DNA of 64,000 nt from the NCBI RefSeq assembly GCF_014268805.2, contig NZ_JABWRF020000004.1:310001-374000 (forward strand). Direction: 5' to 3'. Position 1 is the first letter of the stretch; each line of letters begins with the position of its first letter. The notes under the pieces are model-generated. The model saw only the letters and a list, made by a program, of their open reading frames with translations. It was not told where the DNA came from and made no database searches. Source of the DNA: Pseudomonas farsensis (GTDB lineage Bacteria > Pseudomonadota > Gammaproteobacteria > Pseudomonadales > Pseudomonadaceae). A program made the position numbers and the translations under genes. Shown piece after piece: positions 32,897 through 40,456 of this stretch.

Positions 32897-35101
32897 ATGG
32901 AAATCAAGGTCAATTTTCTCGACAACCTTCGTCTTGAAGCCAAGTTCGACGACTTCACGGTAATCGCCGACCAACCCATCCGCTACAAGGGCGATGGCTC
33001 GGCGCCTGGGCCGTTCGATTACTTCCTTGCCTCCTCGGCGCTGTGCGCGGCGTACTTCGTCAAGCTGTACTGCCAGACCCGCGATATCCCGACCGAGAAT
33101 ATTCGCCTGTCGCAGAACAACATCGTCGACCCGGAAAACCGCTACAACCAGATTTTCAAGATCCAGGTCGAGCTCCCCGAGGACATCAGCGACAAGGACC
33201 GCCAGGGCATCCTGCGCTCCATCGACCGCTGCACGGTGAAGAAGGTGGTGCAGACCGGCCCCGAGTTCATCATCGAGCAGGTCGACAACCTCGACGCCGA
33301 TGCCCAGGCGCTGCTGATGCCGGTGTCCGACACGCGCACCTGCATCCCCGGCAAGGACCTGCCGCTGGAGCAGACCATCGCCAACATGTCGGCGATCCTG
33401 GCCGGCCTCGGGATGAAGATCGAGATCGCCTCGTGGCGCAATATCGTGCCCAACGTGTGGTCGCTGCATGTGCGCGACGCGCAGTCGCCGATGTGCTTCA
33501 CCAACGGCAAGGGCGCGACCAAAGAAGCCGCGCTGGCCTCGGCGCTGGGCGAGTTCATCGAGCGGCTGAACTGCAACTTCTTCTACAACGACCAGTTCTG
33601 GGGTGAGGACATCGCCAATGCGGCGTTCGTGCATTACCCCAACGAGCAGTGGTTCAAGCCTGGCCCGAAAGACGCGCTGCCGGCAGAAATTCTCGATGCC
33701 TACTGCCTGGAAATCTTCAACCCCGACGGCGAGCTGCGCGGTTCGCACCTGTACGACACCAACTCCGGCAACAAGGAGCGCGGCATCTGCTCGCTGCCGT
33801 TCGTGCGCCAGTCGGACGGTGAGACGGTCTACTTCCCGTCCAACCTGATCGAAAACCTCTACCTGAGCAACGGCATGAGTGCCGGCAACACCCTGGCCGA
33901 GGCGCAGGTGCAGTGCCTGTCGGAGATCTTCGAGCGGGCGGTGAAGCGCGAAATCCTCGAAGGCGAGCTGTGCCTGCCGGATGTGCCGCAGGAGGTACTG
34001 GCCAAATACCCTGGCATCGTTGCCGGTATTCAGGGGCTGGAGGAGCAGGGCTTCCCGGTGCTGGTCAAGGATGCGTCGCTGGGCGGGGAATTCCCGGTCA
34101 TGTGCGTGACCTTGATGAACCCGCGCACCGGTGGCGTATTCGCCTCGTTCGGCGCCCACCCAAGCCTTGAAGTGGCGCTTGAGCGCAGCCTCACCGAACT
34201 GCTGCAAGGGCGCAGTTTAGAAGGCCTCAACGACTTGCCACAGCCGACCTTCGAAAGCCACGCGCTGACCGAGCCGAACAACTTCGTCGAACACTTCATC
34301 GACTCCAGCGGTGTGGTGTCGTGGCGCTTCTTCAGCGCCAAGGCAGACTTCGAGTTCGTCGAGTGGGACTTCAGCGCCAGCGGCGAAAACGCCAATGCGC
34401 AGGAGGCCGCCACGCTGTTCGGCATCCTCGAGGAGCAGGGCAAGGAGGTGTACATGGCCGTCTACGACGACCTGGGGGCCACTGCGTGCCGCATTCTGGT
34501 GCCGGGCTATTCGGAAATCTACCCGGTCGAGGACCTGATCTGGGACAACACCAACCGCGCGCTGGGTTTCCGCAGTGACATTCTCAACCTGCACAAGCTC
34601 GACAACCGCTCGCTGAAGCTGTTGCTAAAGCGCCTGGACAACGCCGAGGTGGACGATTACACCACCATCACCACGCTGATTGGCGTCGAGTTCGACGACA
34701 ACACGGTGTGGGGGCAACTGACCATTCTTGAGCTGAAGCTGCTCACGCACCTGGCCTTGCAGCGCTTTGACGATGCCAAGGAGCTGGTGGAGATGTTCCT
34801 GCAATTCAACGACAACACCGTCGAACGCGGCCTGTTCTACCAAGCGCTGAACGTGGTGCTGGAGGTGGTGCTGGACGACGATCTGGAAATGGCCGACTAC
34901 GAAGCCAACCTGCGCCGCATGTTTGGTGATGTGCGCATGGACGCGGCGTTGGGTTCGGTCGATGGCAGCGTACGCTTCTATGGCCTGACCCCGACCAGCA
35001 CCAAGCTTGAGGGCCTGGACCGCCACCTGCGCCTTGTAGAGAGCTACAAGAAACTGCATGCAGCGCGGGCCAGGGCTGCCGGTTTGCACAGCTCGCGCTG
35101 A
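32897..35101 (+). CDS. ycaO: OsmC-YcaO fusion protein
   Basis: The 734-residue protein has two parts. Residues 1-about 140 form an OsmC-like domain with the YFLASSALCAAYFVKLYC segment, where OsmC proteins carry a reactive cysteine. The rest is a full YcaO domain: NGKGATKEAALASALGEFIER near residue 200 and LSEIFERAVKRE near 345 carry the ATP-binding acidic residues of the family. E. coli YcaO is linked to RimO-dependent beta-methylthiolation of ribosomal protein S12; family members elsewhere build azolines or thioamides. No peptide-maturation partner gene is adjacent, so the housekeeping role is more likely. The ATG at 32897 begins the OsmC homology; an earlier in-frame start at 32759 adds unstructured residues. 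The symbol refers to the YcaO part. Confidence 0.88.
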   Translation: MEIKVNFLDNLRLEAKFDDFTVIADQPIRYKGDGSAPGPFDYFLASSALCAAYFVKLYCQTRDIPTENIRLSQNNIVDPENRYNQIFKIQVELPEDISDKDRQGILRSIDRCTVKKVVQTGPEFIIEQVDNLDADAQALLMPVSDTRTCIPGKDLPLEQTIANMSAILAGLGMKIEIASWRNIVPNVWSLHVRDAQSPMCFTNGKGATKEAALASALGEFIERLNCNFFYNDQFWGEDIANAAFVHYPNEQWFKPGPKDALPAEILDAYCLEIFNPDGELRGSHLYDTNSGNKERGICSLPFVRQSDGETVYFPSNLIENLYLSNGMSAGNTLAEAQVQCLSEIFERAVKREILEGELCLPDVPQEVLAKYPGIVAGIQGLEEQGFPVLVKDASLGGEFPVMCVTLMNPRTGGVFASFGAHPSLEVALERSLTELLQGRSLEGLNDLPQPTFESHALTEPNNFVEHFIDSSGVVSWRFFSAKADFEFVEWDFSASGENANAQEAATLFGILEEQGKEVYMAVYDDLGATACRILVPGYSEIYPVEDLIWDNTNRALGFRSDILNLHKLDNRSLKLLLKRLDNAEVDDYTTITTLIGVEFDDNTVWGQLTILELKLLTHLALQRFDDAKELVEMFLQFNDNTVERGLFYQALNVVLEVVLDDDLEMADYEANLRRMFGDVRMDAALGSVDGSVRFYGLTPTSTKLEGLDRHLRLVESYKKLHAARARAAGLHSSR

Positions 35102-35140
35102 GCTTGGCAAGCTCCCATAGGCCGCAGCCCGCTGCGACAG

Positions 35141-35216
35141 TGATGGATGGCGCAAAATCGCCATCATCTCTGTGTGGCGAGCGGGCTTGCCCCGCGTTGG
35201 GCTGCTAAGCAGCCCT
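35141..35216. repeat. REP-like palindromes in the 35,102-35,437 gap
   Basis: The 336-base gap after the OsmC-YcaO gene contains a hairpin with arms 35146-35152 and 35159-35165, then a Pseudomonas REP-type core (GAGCGGGCTTGCCCCGCG, about 35178-35195) and a palindrome around GGGCTGCTAAGCAGCCC (about 35199-35215). The remainder holds the conserved element at 35234 and the leader of the next gene. Confidence 0.7.
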
Positions 35217-35231
35217 GATGGCCTCCCGGTG

Positions 35232-35248
35232 GCTACCGTAACGTTACT
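35232..35248 (+). promoter_or_regulatory. Shared upstream element, copy 1
   Basis: GCTACCGTAACGTTACT matches copies 2 and 3 at most positions (core TAC-S-GTAACG-Y-TACT). It sits about 200 bases before the regulator-like gene. A CGATA sequence begins exactly 30 bases after the GTAACG core, as in copy 3. It may be an operator or promoter part. Confidence 0.55.
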
Positions 35249-35437
35249 GCCCGGTGCCCCACCCCAGCGATAAACTGTGCCCAGGCGCCAAGACTGCAAC
35301 TGCGCACGCAGGTGGGTGCGGTTGCTTGCCGTTGCTGGGATGCCGTATGGCAACAACGCAGATACACGGATGTAGCGAATTCAGTCACACGGCATGCGCA
35401 CCATTTTCCATGTAAGGACGCAGAGGAAATTCATGCC

Positions 35438-36214
35438 ATGGCTGATGCACATCTAACGTGTATTGGACGCGATCGCGTTGCCGTTGAAGACATCCGTGCG
35501 GCCAGGGACGCGCTCTTGGCCAGTGATACGTTTCACAAGTCTCCGCGAATGAGCCGGTTGTTGGCGTATCTGGTCGAACGGGCCATTACCGATTGCGCCC
35601 GGGACACCAGCGAATACGCCATCGGCATCGGCGTTTTCGACCGCGATCCGCTGCACTACAGCCCCGGCGAAGACCCAGTCGTCAGGGTGCAGGTCGGGCG
35701 CCTGCGGACGAAACTGAAAAACCACTATGCAGCCCCTGAATGCCTGGCATGCATTGAAATCGTGGTGCCTCTGGGCTGCTACATGCCGGTTTTCCAGCGC
35801 AGGCGCGCCCCCGCGCTCAATCGGCCTGATGCGGGTGCATTCGCTGTCAGCCCGTTCAAATGCGTGTCCGCGGATGCCCATGGTGAGTATTTCGCCCTCG
35901 GGCTGCACGAGGAACTGACCCACCTGCTGTACAAGAATCTCGGCCGGCGAATCATCATCGAACACGGTAGCGAGCGGGCGTTGGAGGACAAGTCTTGCCA
36001 CCGCCTTGAGGGCAGTGTGCATGTCGATGCCGAGCGGGTTCGGACCTGTGTGCGGGTGATCGAGGTGCAGTCCGGTTGCCTGGCCTGGTCAGAGCAGTTC
36101 GACGGCGCCGCGCACCTGGCGCTTACCCACCAGCAGGCCATGGCGTTGTCGATCTGCGACGCCTTGCAAGCGTTTCTCAACGCGCCCACCCACAGTGCGC
36201 AGGCGTTACGGTAA
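35438..36214 (+). CDS. Regulator-like protein with TolB/FlgO-type C-terminal domain
   Basis: The 258-residue protein has two recognisable parts. Residues about 10-125 resemble the N-terminal domain of bacterial proteins often annotated as adenylate cyclase or TPR regulators: SPRMSRLLAYLVERAI, YAIGIGVFDRDP and EDPVVRVQVGRLRTKL. Residues about 130-240 resemble the TolB N-terminal/FlgO-like domain: FAVSPF, YFALGLHEELTHLL, LEGSVHVDAERVRTCVRVIE and LAWSEQFDG. The usual C-terminal TPR array is absent, and no cyclase catalytic domain is present. The start at 35438 follows AGAGGAA nine bases upstream; a GTG at 35312 has no such support. Its position beside three small genes that share an upstream element suggests a local regulatory role, which is inference only. 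Confidence 0.75.
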   Translation: MADAHLTCIGRDRVAVEDIRAARDALLASDTFHKSPRMSRLLAYLVERAITDCARDTSEYAIGIGVFDRDPLHYSPGEDPVVRVQVGRLRTKLKNHYAAPECLACIEIVVPLGCYMPVFQRRRAPALNRPDAGAFAVSPFKCVSADAHGEYFALGLHEELTHLLYKNLGRRIIIEHGSERALEDKSCHRLEGSVHVDAERVRTCVRVIEVQSGCLAWSEQFDGAAHLALTHQQAMALSICDALQAFLNAPTHSAQALR

Positions 36215-36221
36215 CGCTACT
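36205..36221 (+). promoter_or_regulatory. Shared upstream element, copy 2
   Basis: GTTACGGTAACGCTACT overlaps the stop codon of the preceding gene and lies about 159 bases before the next ATG. It contains the palindrome GTTAC-G-GTAAC and is identical over 17 bases to copy 3. Confidence 0.6.
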
Positions 36222-36369
36222 TATCCCGCTGCATGACGCTTGTTAGGTTTGCTCTCGAACCCACCGGTCTGGCCAGGGAAGGATGTAGGCCAGGCGGTGG
36301 TTCGATCGTCAGCCAGGAGCAATCAAGGGCTGGCAAACCTCAATGTGTTAAGGATCGACAGGTGACGCC

Positions 36370-37098
36370 ATGACTACATTCGCGATGAATTTCGACTTCA
36401 ATTCGGCCCCGGAAATGGAGGTGCTGGAGCAGTTGCAGAAGCAGGGTTACTACTTGCTTGGCTTCAAAGGGGCAGAGGGACCCAACCAGCTCACTGCCGG
36501 TGTACCCACCTGGTTCTCGGTGCCCTTTGGCGATATCTTCGGCAAGGTCGCTATCGAATACACCCCCAAGTACAAGCTGTACGTGACCACTCAGCGTGAT
36601 ATCGCGGCCAATACCACCATCGAAATGGAGAAGACTTCCGGCGAACTGTCGCTCGGCAATGCCCAGACGTTCAATCCCAGCGGCGGCTTCGTTTCGGGTG
36701 GCGTGACGGGCGTACCGGCTGACAGCCTGGGGTTGTTCAACAACCGCCCGGCCGGCACTCCGCCACTGACCGTGGGGCTTGCAGGGTTGGTGGCGACTCC
36801 TCAGGGGGACAAGTACCTGCCGTTCTGTGCATTCACCTTGAACCCGCAAGGGTCCATTGTGATGAAACCACTGGATAACATTTTGCTCGTGGCCGCGCAG
36901 AGGTCCCTGAAGTCCGGCAATGTGCAGGCAAGCGTATCGGCGCCAGGCTGCACCTTCGCTTTCTCTGCCAGCGCCATCAAGTATGAGCTGCAGGTTCTGC
37001 CAAGCACCTATGCCATCAGCAACCGGCCTGGCGCTGCGTCGGTGAACCCGGTCAGTTCTGGGTCGACCATCGGCACCATCATCAACTCGCCGCGCTGA
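36370..37098 (+). CDS. Unrecognised 242-residue soluble protein
   Basis: I do not recognise this family. The protein has no signal peptide or membrane helix and begins MTTFAMNFDFN. It is rich in beta-forming residues, Gly, Ser and Thr, with LLGFKGAEGP near residue 34, YKLYVTTQRDI near 70 and PLTVGLAGLV near 136. The central segment aligns by eye with the next gene's product (LYV..Q, then a G-rich stretch ending VGLAGLV/AGLAGFV), suggesting a distant paralogue pair. AGGTG lies seven bases before the ATG. A copy of the shared element lies upstream and a strong terminator follows, so it is probably a single-gene transcript. Codon use looks like the rest of the window. Function unknown. Confidence 0.75.
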   Translation: MTTFAMNFDFNSAPEMEVLEQLQKQGYYLLGFKGAEGPNQLTAGVPTWFSVPFGDIFGKVAIEYTPKYKLYVTTQRDIAANTTIEMEKTSGELSLGNAQTFNPSGGFVSGGVTGVPADSLGLFNNRPAGTPPLTVGLAGLVATPQGDKYLPFCAFTLNPQGSIVMKPLDNILLVAAQRSLKSGNVQASVSAPGCTFAFSASAIKYELQVLPSTYAISNRPGAASVNPVSSGSTIGTIINSPR

Positions 37099-37118
37099 TC
37101 GGCCTGTTGTGTTGCAAC

Positions 37119-37160
37119 GACACCCGTATACGCCTGGGGCGCATACGGGTGTCTTTCTTT
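37119..37160 (+). terminator. Terminator after the 242-residue protein gene
   Basis: Eleven-base arms GACACCCGTAT (37119-37129) and ATACGGGTGTC (37143-37153) are followed by TTTCTTT; four more pairs can form inside the loop. It lies between the two related genes. Confidence 0.88.
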
Positions 37161-37175
37161 CGGGCAGAGGTGTGC

Positions 37176-37955
37176 ATGTCTGTTTACCGGCTGCGGATTG
37201 CCTTGCTTGCCTGGTTTCTGCTGAGCCCGGCAGGCATGGCGGCGCCCCTGCAACTGACCTTGTCTGTCAACGATGAGGCCAGGCAGTTTCTCATCGATAC
37301 AGGGCAGCAGATCATCGTGGTGCTGCCGGAACCGTCGTCGCCAACCGAGGCGATGGTGGTGGCGGTGGCACTGGAGTTGCCACTGGTGGACAGCGCCGAG
37401 CTGATACTGGAACTCGATCGCGAGCTGTACGTTTCCAACCAGTGGGTTTTGCCCCTTGGGGAGGTGGTCATGAGCGCCTCCCATAGCGCACAAACTGGCC
37501 GTGCCTACCGTTTCGATGGCCGAAGCATCAGTGAGGACGGGGCCGGCTTGCCTGGTTACCTGAGCCTGTACTTCGACGCGCCGCCCAATGCGCGGCCCGT
37601 GCAGGCTGGCCTTGCCGGTTTTGTCTACTGGAAAGCGGCGGGCCGGGCCGAGCACCCCTCGCCATTGCGCTACTTCACTGCCCAGCGGATGCAGACCCAG
37701 ATCGTGGCCAGCACCGAGCCGCTGCTATGGGTGTTCGTGGGCAGCGGAATCGGTAATGGCAGCACGCTGCCACGGGCTCTGCTGAGGCCGGCCGCCCCCG
37801 TATTGACCAGCGCCCCGCGCGTGGCGGCAAGGCCGACAAGCCTGCAATTCGGCCGTTATGCCGCGGTGAAGCCGAGTGCCGGTAACACGACCATCCTGCA
37901 TTTCGACCTGGCCCTTGGGGCGTTCGTTGAAGGCCCGTATCCCCAGACCCCCTGA
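37176..37955 (+). CDS. Unrecognised exported 259-residue protein, distant paralogue of the previous product
   Basis: The protein starts MSVYRLRIALLAWFLLSPAG and has a likely Sec signal peptide cleaved after MAA (about residue 23), so it should be periplasmic or secreted. I do not know the family. Its middle part (ELYVSNQW near residue 90, GLPGYLSLYFD near 125 and QAGLAGFVYW near 142) follows the same order of motifs as the preceding product. The start at 37176 was chosen for AGAGG upstream and because it begins the signal peptide. The terminator just upstream means it needs read-through or an unseen promoter. An acidic, Pro-rich stretch (VVLPEPSSPTEAM) is notable. Function unknown. Confidence 0.72.
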   Translation: MSVYRLRIALLAWFLLSPAGMAAPLQLTLSVNDEARQFLIDTGQQIIVVLPEPSSPTEAMVVAVALELPLVDSAELILELDRELYVSNQWVLPLGEVVMSASHSAQTGRAYRFDGRSISEDGAGLPGYLSLYFDAPPNARPVQAGLAGFVYWKAAGRAEHPSPLRYFTAQRMQTQIVASTEPLLWVFVGSGIGNGSTLPRALLRPAAPVLTSAPRVAARPTSLQFGRYAAVKPSAGNTTILHFDLALGAFVEGPYPQTP

Positions 37956-37957
37956 GG

Positions 37958-37974
37958 GTTACGGTAACGCTACT
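37958..37974 (+). promoter_or_regulatory. Shared upstream element, copy 3
   Basis: GTTACGGTAACGCTACT occurs three bases after the previous stop and about 120 bases before the 78-residue protein gene. CGATA follows 30 bases after the GTAACG core, as in copy 1. A downstream GGCCAGGGA is also found after copy 2. Confidence 0.6.
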
Positions 37975-38094
37975 TCACCGGGTTGCGGCAACTCGATAGC
38001 GTGAGGATGTGGGCCAGGGATGCGCGGGCGGAGTCAGCGCCAGACGGAGCTCCGGAGACCCACAGCTACCTAACTTGACTGGAAGGAAACCAAC

Positions 38095-38331
38095 ATGACG
38101 ACTGAAATTTATGACTCGAGTGTGCCCGCTGTCATCGCCACAGGGCTAACTGGCCGCAAAAACAATGGGGTCTGGGAAGTGGATAACTGTGTGGCCGTGC
38201 CCCCACATGCCGGCGTTCAACCGAATGGGTGGTACATGCTGCGGATGCAGGATGGTTACTTGTCCATATCGGTGATATGCACCGGTGTGGGCATTCCCGG
38301 TGCCGTCCCGGCAACGTTCGTAGAACGCTGA
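38095..38331 (+). CDS. Small 78-residue protein of unknown function
   Basis: This is a short protein without signal peptide or membrane helix. The sequence is rich in Gly, Val and Pro, with the segment NGVWEVDNC near residue 25, NGWYMLRMQDGYLSISVICTG in the middle and three Cys in total positions near 33 and 62 (two clear). AAGGAA precedes the ATG at good spacing, and a copy of the shared GTTACGGTAACG element plus a conserved leader piece lie upstream. A strong terminator follows. These signals make it likely to be a real gene despite its size. I cannot assign a family. Its link to the three preceding genes is by shared control sequence and position. Confidence 0.7.
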   Translation: MTTEIYDSSVPAVIATGLTGRKNNGVWEVDNCVAVPPHAGVQPNGWYMLRMQDGYLSISVICTGVGIPGAVPATFVER

Positions 38332-38342
38332 CCTGAGTGAAG

Positions 38343-38388
38343 GCTGGCTTGGTATGCCCGGTGGCAGGCCTACCAAGCCAGCTTATTT
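38343..38388 (+). terminator. Terminator after the 78-residue protein gene
   Basis: Twelve-base arms (38343-38354 GCTGGCTTGGTA and 38371-38382 TACCAAGCCAGC) are followed by TTATTT. It lies in the convergent gap with the minus-strand cysteine hydrolase gene. Confidence 0.8.
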
Positions 38389-38390
38389 GG

Positions 38391-38903
38391 TTAGGCCTGG
38401 CGGGATTCGATTGAGGATGATTGATTCGCGTGAAGACCAGCTACCACCTCAGCTGCGGTAGTGACCTGGCCGAAATGGTGCTTCCAAAGTTCGATGCCGA
38501 TCTGGCCGGAGCGGTCCAGCGACGAGCCCATGGTCAGGTCGGTCACCAGCGTGGGACACAGCCCTGCATCGAACAGGGCAAAACCTGCGGCGAGCACGCA
38601 GGTTTCGGTTTGCAGCCCGCACACCAGCACGCGCTCCACCCCCAACCCCTTCAGGTAGGCAATCGCTTCCGGGCTTTGCCCGTAGCCGTGTTTGACGAAC
38701 ACCTGGTCGGCTTCCACCAGCGCGATATCGTCGCTTGCCGGGTGCCAGCCAAGCTGGCGCTGGAACGGCGTGACCTGCTCGTCATGCAGCTCGATGGAGG
38801 CGATGGCGGGAATGTTGGCCGACAGTGCGCGGATGCCATCAACCAGTTTTTCCGAAGGGCTGAAGGTGGATTGCACGTCGACAATGAGCAGGGCTTGGCG
38901 CAT
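38391..38903 (-). CDS. Isochorismatase-family cysteine hydrolase
   Basis: The 170-residue protein has the three catalytic residues of this family: Asp in LLIVDVQ at the N terminus, Lys in VFVKHGYG near residue 80 and Cys in QTETCV near 108. Members hydrolyse amide or vinyl-ether bonds (nicotinamidase, isochorismatase, ureidoacrylate or other amides). The start at 38903 gives the standard N terminus; a longer in-frame reading to 39044 passes through a REP palindrome and adds unrelated sequence. It is a lone gene between the accessory locus and the pyrimidine genes. A link to the neighbouring amide and ureide chemistry is possible, but the substrate cannot be read from sequence. Confidence 0.85.
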   Translation of the reverse strand: MRQALLIVDVQSTFSPSEKLVDGIRALSANIPAIASIELHDEQVTPFQRQLGWHPASDDIALVEADQVFVKHGYGQSPEAIAYLKGLGVERVLVCGLQTETCVLAAGFALFDAGLCPTLVTDLTMGSSLDRSGQIGIELWKHHFGQVTTAAEVVAGLHANQSSSIESRQA

Positions 38904-38960
38904 GGAGAGGGCGGGTCCGGGTTGAAGAGGCCGCCGAGTATACCGTTGTCTGCGAGATCG

Positions 38961-39090
38961 AGCGCCGCTGCGCAGCGCATCGCAGGCTATCGCCAGCTCC
39001 CACAAATACTGCGCCAGCCCGAGATAGAGATATCTGACTGACATCCTGTGGGAGCTGGCGATAGCCTGCGATGCGCCGCACAGCGGCGCT
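38961..39090. repeat. REP doublet: long inverted repeat
   Basis: Arms of about 44 bases (38961-39004 and 39047-39090) are inverted copies with two mismatches. Each contains the Pseudomonas REP-type sequence GTGGGAGCTGGCGATAGCC. The spacer is about 42 bases. It lies between two co-directional minus-strand genes, in the form typical of a REPIN. Confidence 0.88.
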
Positions 39091-39106
39091 GTGTCTCAAC
39101 AACGCC

Positions 39107-40393
39107 TCAAGCAGCCAACCGGCCGCTGGCAATCGCTTCCGAAGCCGCCAGCATCGCCCGCAGCAACACCGCACAGCCTGCCGCCAGGTCCTGCGGTGTG
39201 GCGTTCTCGATTTCGTTGTGGCTGATACCCCCTTCACACGGCACGAAAATCATCCCCGCCGGCCCTAGCTCGGCCAGGAATATTGCGTCATGCCCTGCAC
39301 CACTGACGATGTCCATGTGCCCCAGGCCCAGCGCGCTCGCCGACTCGCGCACCGCATCGACACACCCTCGGTCAAAGTACAGCGCCGGAAAATCAGCAGT
39401 GGGTACCAACTCGTAGCTCAACCCATGCTTGGCTGCAGTCGCCTCGATGACGGCTTGCACTTCGCTGATCATCGCTTGCAAGTGCTCGCTCTCGAGGTGG
39501 CGAAAATCGAGCGTCATGCGCACCTCGCCGGGGATCACGTTGCGCGAGCCTGGGTAGGCCTGCAGGCAGCCGACCGTGCCGCAGGCATGCGGCTGGTGGG
39601 CGAGGGCGGTGCGGTTGACTGCTTCCACCACGGCGGCAGCGCCAACCAGGGCGTCCTTGCGCAGGTGCATCGGGGTGGGGCCGGCGTGGGCCTCGACGCC
39701 GCGCAGGGTCAGGTCGAACCATTTCTGGCCGAGGGCGCCGAGCACCACGCCGATGGTTTTTGCCTGGTCTTCAAGAATCGGGCCCTGCTCGATATGCGCC
39801 TCGAAATACGCACCCACAGGGTGGCCCAGCACGGCGCGTTCGCCGGCATAGCCAATGGCGTTGAGCGCCTCGCCAACGCTCACGCCCTGGGCGTCGCGCT
39901 TGGCCAGGGTTTCTTCGAGGGTGAATTTACCGGCGAACACCCCCGAGCCCATCATGCAGGGCGCAAAACGTGACCCTTCTTCGTTGGTCCACACCACCAC
40001 CTCCAGCGGTGCCTCGGTTTCCACGCCAAGGTCGTTGAGCGTGCGCAGCACCTCAAGCCCAGCCATTACCCCGAAGCAGCCGTCGAACTTGCCGCCGGTG
40101 GGTTGGGTGTCGATATGGCTGCCGGTCATCACCGGGGCCAGCTTGGGGTTGCGCCCCGGGCGGCGGGCAAAAATGTTGCCCACCGCATCGATGCTGACGC
40201 TGCAGCCGGCCTCAGTGCACCATCTCACGAAGAGGTCGCGGGCCTGGCGGTCGAGGTCGGTGAGTGCCAGTCGGCACACCCCGCCCTTGGGCGTGGCGCC
40301 CAGTTGCGCCAGGTCCATCAGCGATTGCCATAGCCGAGCGCTGTTGACGTGGTGTTCGGTGGACTGCAAGACGTGCTTGGCGGGAGTGCTCAT
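39107..40393 (-). CDS. pydC: N-carbamoyl-beta-alanine amidohydrolase (beta-ureidopropionase)
   Basis: This 428-residue Zn-dependent amidohydrolase of the M20/carbamoylase family catalyses the last step of reductive pyrimidine breakdown, releasing beta-alanine (or beta-aminoisobutyrate), CO2 and ammonia. Metal-site motifs are visible: GSHIDTQPTGGKFDG near residue 91, NEEGSRF near 136, HIEQG near 200 and SHNE near 391; the dimerisation lid starts around 220. A hydantoinase-linked L-carbamoylase is the main alternative, but the neighbours (dihydropyrimidinase, dihydropyrimidine dehydrogenase and an NCS1 carrier) favour the ureidopropionase role. It follows the transporter gene on the same strand by about 60 bases, so they may be co-transcribed. 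Confidence 0.9.
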   Translation of the reverse strand: MSTPAKHVLQSTEHHVNSARLWQSLMDLAQLGATPKGGVCRLALTDLDRQARDLFVRWCTEAGCSVSIDAVGNIFARRPGRNPKLAPVMTGSHIDTQPTGGKFDGCFGVMAGLEVLRTLNDLGVETEAPLEVVVWTNEEGSRFAPCMMGSGVFAGKFTLEETLAKRDAQGVSVGEALNAIGYAGERAVLGHPVGAYFEAHIEQGPILEDQAKTIGVVLGALGQKWFDLTLRGVEAHAGPTPMHLRKDALVGAAAVVEAVNRTALAHQPHACGTVGCLQAYPGSRNVIPGEVRMTLDFRHLESEHLQAMISEVQAVIEATAAKHGLSYELVPTADFPALYFDRGCVDAVRESASALGLGHMDIVSGAGHDAIFLAELGPAGMIFVPCEGGISHNEIENATPQDLAAGCAVLLRAMLAASEAIASGRLAA

Positions 40394-40456
40394 GGGTGTC
40401 TCTCCTCAGGCTGTTTTTATCTGCAAAAGCAAATGCGCGTTAGGGTCGGCTGTTGA

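Noticed and set aside
32234..34207. 657-codon minus-strand frame opposite the FlxA-like and OsmC-YcaO genes
   Set aside because: It spans two real genes and their gap, has no family signature and is rich in residues generated by antisense of GC-biased codons.
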